This document shows positions 4,391 to 6,607 of a stretch of DNA of 6,607 nt, in pieces. The notes beneath the pieces are model-generated. The model was not told the DNA's origin. It was given only the letters and a program-made list of their open reading frames with translations, and searched no databases. The number at the start of each line of letters is the position of its first letter. The first letter of the stretch is position 1. Source of the stretch: Halovenus sp. GTDB taxonomy: Archaea; Halobacteriota; Halobacteria; Halobacteriales; Haloarculaceae. The position numbers and the translations under genes are program-made. Location of the stretch: NCBI GenBank assembly GCA_003551265.1, contig PUMG01000015.1, forward strand, positions 1 through 6,607, in the 5' to 3' direction.

Positions 4391-5312
4391 TCACACAGAC
4401 ACAGGCGGAGACACGACAGCAGCCGACGCTGGAGACAGCCCCACGGCAGGGGAACGGACAGATCACGGTGGCATCATCGACATCCGTCGGTTCCCTGGTG
4501 GAGCCCAGGTGACTGCCATTCGAGTCGAACTCACGGAGATGTACCAGGGATATCTTGGACTCGACACCGACGACAAAGAGCCACTCCGGCGCTGGGGCAT
4601 CGGGTCGATACTCTCACACTGGGTGATGGTGCTGACGATGGTGATTGCAATCGTCACAGGGGTCGCCTTCTGGACAGGCTGGTACGGACCGATGAACGTC
4701 GGCATCTGGGACGGGTACCAGGTCGCGTTCGACCTTCACATTCTGTCTGGGGTGGTTCTCGCTGTGCTTGCACTCGTTGTCTTTCCGTTCTATCACAAAG
4801 TCGTCGACGGCCACAAACTCCTTGTGAGCCGGAAACAGCTCAAAGAGAATGTCATCATCGCGCTGGCGTTCGTGGGTCTCGTGCGTTACATTCCTGGCTA
4901 CAAACAGGCCCGACGGACCTACGACGAAGACCGACACGAGTGGGTGGGGTATCATCCGATGCAGACCGTGTTCTGGTACGTGACGTGGTTCTTCGTGCTC
5001 GCGCTGACGCTCACTGGCTTTGCGCTGTGGCACGCACTGGCAACAGACCCTGCGTGGTGGGTTACCGTTCTCGGATTCATGGAGGGGTGGACCACCTACG
5101 AGACGATGCTCCGGTTGCACCTGCTCGCGACGTTCTGGGTGATTGCAGCGATCGCAATCCACGCCTACTTCGCCATCACGCGGGATAACTGGGACATCCT
5201 GCGTTCGATAGTCGGCGGGCGGCTCGACGGCTGGCGCATCGACGAACAGAAACGTTCGGAAATCGAGCGGGACGAGCCCAACACACGAACAGACGAGCGA
5301 AACGATGAGTGA
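4383..5312 (+). CDS. Hydrogenase membrane cytochrome b subunit (HyaC/FdnI-like)
   Basis: A 309-residue membrane protein that should take electrons from the small subunit and reduce quinone. Four helices are visible: 76-97 with His79 (SHWVMVL), 114-136 with His119 (DLHILSG), 193-216 (MQTVFWYV...TGFALW) and 242-265 with His246 and His260 (LRLHLLATFW, IHAYFA). These histidines are candidate b-heme ligands. The GYHPMQ...TG..LW pattern before and in helix 3 resembles formate dehydrogenase gamma / hydrogenase cytochrome b. A soluble N-terminal stretch of about 70 residues, Thr/Asp/Gly-rich at its beginning, makes it longer than HyaC-type proteins of about 235 residues. An internal ATG at 4539 (MYQGYLGL) is an alternative start, but the 4383 ATG keeps the 8-base overlap typical of this operon and its extension has haloarchaeal composition. 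The cytoplasmic C-tail is acidic. Confidence 0.92.
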   Translation: MANHTDTGGDTTAADAGDSPTAGERTDHGGIIDIRRFPGGAQVTAIRVELTEMYQGYLGLDTDDKEPLRRWGIGSILSHWVMVLTMVIAIVTGVAFWTGWYGPMNVGIWDGYQVAFDLHILSGVVLAVLALVVFPFYHKVVDGHKLLVSRKQLKENVIIALAFVGLVRYIPGYKQARRTYDEDRHEWVGYHPMQTVFWYVTWFFVLALTLTGFALWHALATDPAWWVTVLGFMEGWTTYETMLRLHLLATFWVIAAIAIHAYFAITRDNWDILRSIVGGRLDGWRIDEQKRSEIERDEPNTRTDERNDE

Positions 5313-5898
5313 CGAGCACCCCACATCGACACACGACTGTGAGCTATCTGACAGTCAGCCTGTACTCGCCATCGTCGGTGTCGGAAACGAGCTGATGAGA
5401 GACGACGGTGTCGGGCCGAAACTGGTTTCGAGACTGCTCGACACCGACCTGCAGTCGAACGACTCTGTCCGGCTGACGAACGCAGGAACCACTGGTTTCC
5501 TCGCGCTGGAGGCGATGAGTGGCTGTGAGTATGGGCTCGTTGTCGACGCCGTTCGGACGGACGCAGAGCCAGGAGCAGTGCACGAGTACGTCTGTGTCGA
5601 AGGTACCTTCGAAGGCGACGTGCCGGAGATGACGATGCACGACGTCTCGTTCACTGAGGCGCTGTCGTACAGCCGCTCGGTGTACGAGTTACCCGACGAG
5701 ATACGGATAATTGGTATCGAACCCGCTGTCATCGAACCCGGGCTCGAACTGAGCGAAACCGTCGAAGCGACCAGTGCAGAGGTACTAGACATGATAACAG
5801 CGTATACAGAAACGGTGGTGGCGGCGGAACGAACGGGTACTGATGATGGCACAGACGCACCAGAGACCGAGCGGTCGGCGAGCGAGGTGGACGCATGA
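5305..5898 (+). CDS. Hydrogenase maturation endopeptidase (HyaD/HybD family)
   Basis: A 197-residue cytoplasmic protease that should remove the C-terminal peptide of the large subunit once nickel is inserted. The N-terminal family signature is clear: VGVGNELMRDDGVG (24-37). The metal-sensing acidic residue that corresponds to HybD Glu16 falls at Asp34, the second acidic position falls at Asp81 (LVVDAV), and the third ligand at His112 (MTMHDVS). GIEPAVIEPGLELSE (about 137-151) matches the conserved GIEP region of the family. Residues 1-19 and the last 25 are acidic, low-complexity extensions. Start: the ATG at 5305 overlaps the cytochrome gene by 8 bases. Being next to one hydrogenase large subunit, that subunit is its evident substrate, which is inference from context. 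Confidence 0.93.
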   Translation: MSDEHPTSTHDCELSDSQPVLAIVGVGNELMRDDGVGPKLVSRLLDTDLQSNDSVRLTNAGTTGFLALEAMSGCEYGLVVDAVRTDAEPGAVHEYVCVEGTFEGDVPEMTMHDVSFTEALSYSRSVYELPDEIRIIGIEPAVIEPGLELSETVEATSAEVLDMITAYTETVVAAERTGTDDGTDAPETERSASEVDA

Positions 5899-6080
5899 GA
5901 GCCCGCTGGTACTGCGAAGACTGTGCGCAACAGATACGCAAAGAAGATGTCGAGGCTCACGAGACCGAAGGCCACGACGTGTCCGGTCTCGTTCGACCGG
6001 ACCGACTGCTCGGAAACGACCCCTGGAACGTCGAACTGTCCCAGGACGACGCAGAAACCCGAACAGGGGTGGAGGACTGA
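5895..6080 (+). CDS. Small putative zinc-finger protein of unknown role in the hyp operon
   Basis: A 61-residue protein overlapping the protease gene by 4 bases (ATGA) and HypC by 1 base (TGATG), which together with the codon pattern makes a real gene likely. Cys7, Cys10, His22 and His27 form a C-x2-C-x11-H-x4-H arrangement (WYCEDC ... HETEGH), a C2H2-like zinc site. After it comes a conserved-looking stretch, LVRPDRLLGNDPWN (32-45), and an acidic tail. It is not HypA: HypA has about 110 residues and a zinc site of two CxxC motifs. Possible jobs are nickel or zinc handling during maturation, a chaperone for one subunit, or DNA/RNA binding. None can be chosen from sequence. I do not recognise a named family. 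Confidence 0.75.
   Translation: MRARWYCEDCAQQIRKEDVEAHETEGHDVSGLVRPDRLLGNDPWNVELSQDDAETRTGVED
6071..6075 (+). promoter_or_regulatory. Shine-Dalgarno GGAGG for hypC
   Basis: GGAGG in the last codons of the zinc-protein gene, four bases before ATG 6080. It fixes the HypC start at MCLGIPG and rules out the long upstream in-frame extension. Confidence 0.65.
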
Positions 6081-6388
6081 TGTGTCTCGGTATTCCCGGA
6101 GAAATTCTCGAAATCGACGGTCACGAAGCTCGCGCAGAGTTCTGGAACGTGGAAAAGACGATTCGACTCGACATCGTCGGCGAGTCCGTCGAGAGAGGCG
6201 ATTACATCCTCAACCACGCGGGCTTTGCGATTCGAAAGATTCCCGACACCGAGGTCGAGGAGACGATCGCGATATACGAGTCGTTCCTCGAAGGTGACGA
6301 AGACGAAGCCCTCGAAGAGATCGGCGCCGCAGACGCAGTCCTGGAGTTCGGAGAACAACAGAGCGGAGCCCGGGGGAGAGACCGATGA
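6080..6388 (+). CDS. hypC: Hydrogenase assembly chaperone HypC
   Basis: A 102-residue cytoplasmic chaperone of the HypC/HybG/HupF family. It begins with the invariant MCLGIPG. Cys2, exposed after removal of Met1, binds the iron that HypD decorates with CN and CO, and then contacts the hydrogenase large subunit. The second family motif, GDYILNHAGFAIRKI (40-54), is intact. Residues 72-102 are an acidic helix and tail (EGDEDEALEEIG...), longer than the 75-90 residues usual for the family, as often in haloarchaeal proteins. Its start overlaps the previous stop by one base, and its stop overlaps the hypD start as ATGA, matching HypC and HypD acting as a complex. The partner large subunit is presumably the one at 2846. 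Confidence 0.96.
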   Translation: MCLGIPGEILEIDGHEARAEFWNVEKTIRLDIVGESVERGDYILNHAGFAIRKIPDTEVEETIAIYESFLEGDEDEALEEIGAADAVLEFGEQQSGARGRDR

Positions 6389-6607
6389 CAGCTGAACAGA
6401 CACTCCAGTTCAGAGAGCCCGAAGCTGCGAACGCGATTGTCGACAGGCTCGAGAGCATGATGGACGAGATTGACGAGGACGTCAGCGTCATGCACGTCTG
6501 TGGCTCACACGAGCAAGCGATTGCGAAGTTCGGACTGCGGACGATGCTTCCCGAGGGGCTGACCGTCCGGATGGGACCAGGCTGTCCTGTCTGTGTGACG
6601 AACATGC
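6385..6607 (+). CDS. hypD: Hydrogenase maturation protein HypD, N-terminal part (cut by window end)
   Basis: The first 74 codons of HypD, the iron-sulfur scaffold on which, with HypC, the Fe(CN)2CO unit is assembled. Visible motifs: HVCGSHEQAI (37-46), where Cys39 corresponds to the family's essential Cys in CGxH, and GPGCPVCVT (64-72) with Cys67 and Cys70. The Thr that often follows Cys-Gly (CGTHT) is Ser here, and the residue after His is Glu, both conservative for the family pattern CGxH. The rest, including the C-terminal [4Fe-4S] ligands, lies beyond the window. The 4-base overlap with hypC indicates coupled translation. Confidence 0.96.
   Translation, partial: MTAEQTLQFREPEAANAIVDRLESMMDEIDEDVSVMHVCGSHEQAIAKFGLRTMLPEGLTVRMGPGCPVCVTNM

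Noticed and set aside
5843..6079. Upstream extension of HypC in the same frame
   Set aside because: HypC needs Cys at position 2 and starts MCLGIPG. A GGAGG sits just before that ATG, and the extension overlaps two better genes and is Arg-rich.
1..6607. CRISPR arrays, insertion sequences, tRNA or rRNA genes
   Set aside because: No direct-repeat/spacer pattern, transposase motif, terminal repeats or tRNA-like fold was seen. The window is densely coding, with two short intergenic regions.

Overview
The window looks like a haloarchaeal chromosome segment. The predicted proteins are strongly acidic (Asp/Glu-rich tails, almost no Lys), third codon positions are GC-rich, promoters have archaeal TATA-like elements, and one exported protein carries a twin-arginine signal of the kind haloarchaea favour. 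The species cannot be fixed from the sequence. The centre of the window is an apparently complete membrane-bound uptake [NiFe]-hydrogenase operon, uncommon equipment for haloarchaea, which are mostly aerobic heterotrophs.

Layout. Positions 2-124 (+) are the C-terminal end of a thioredoxin. Convergent to it, 4 bases away, is a winged-helix regulator (129-527, -) with a Cys/His-rich N-terminus. A 197-base divergent promoter region with two inverted repeats separates it from a VKOR-family membrane protein (725-1381, +) that has only the membrane CxxC pair. A 240-base region follows (1382-1621). It holds two adjacent perfect odd palindromes, a TATA-like box, and a possible 44-codon small ORF whose stop overlaps the hydrogenase start as ATGA.

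The operon then runs to the end of the window with almost no spacing: small subunit (1622-2842), large subunit (2846-4390), cytochrome b (4383-5312), maturation protease (5305-5898), a 61-residue putative zinc-binding protein of unknown role (5895-6080), HypC (6080-6388) and the start of HypD (6385-6607, cut by the window edge). Every junction is a 3-base gap or a 1-8 base overlap, which implies one transcript with coupled translation.

Working model (inference from the families). HypC and HypD build the Fe(CN)2CO centre. The large-subunit precursor is trimmed after His486 by the protease. The folded heterodimer is exported by Tat on the small-subunit signal. The small subunit and the four-helix cytochrome b then pass electrons from external H2 to membrane quinone. 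HypA, HypB, HypE and HypF are not in the window and may lie downstream.

The most unusual points are in the hydrogenase itself. The L1 motif is CxxCxxCHxxC with the usual preceding Arg replaced by Met. Two residues of the canopy over the Ni-Fe site are changed (Asp to Asn107, Pro to Ser412). The small subunit offers four cysteines for the medial cluster.
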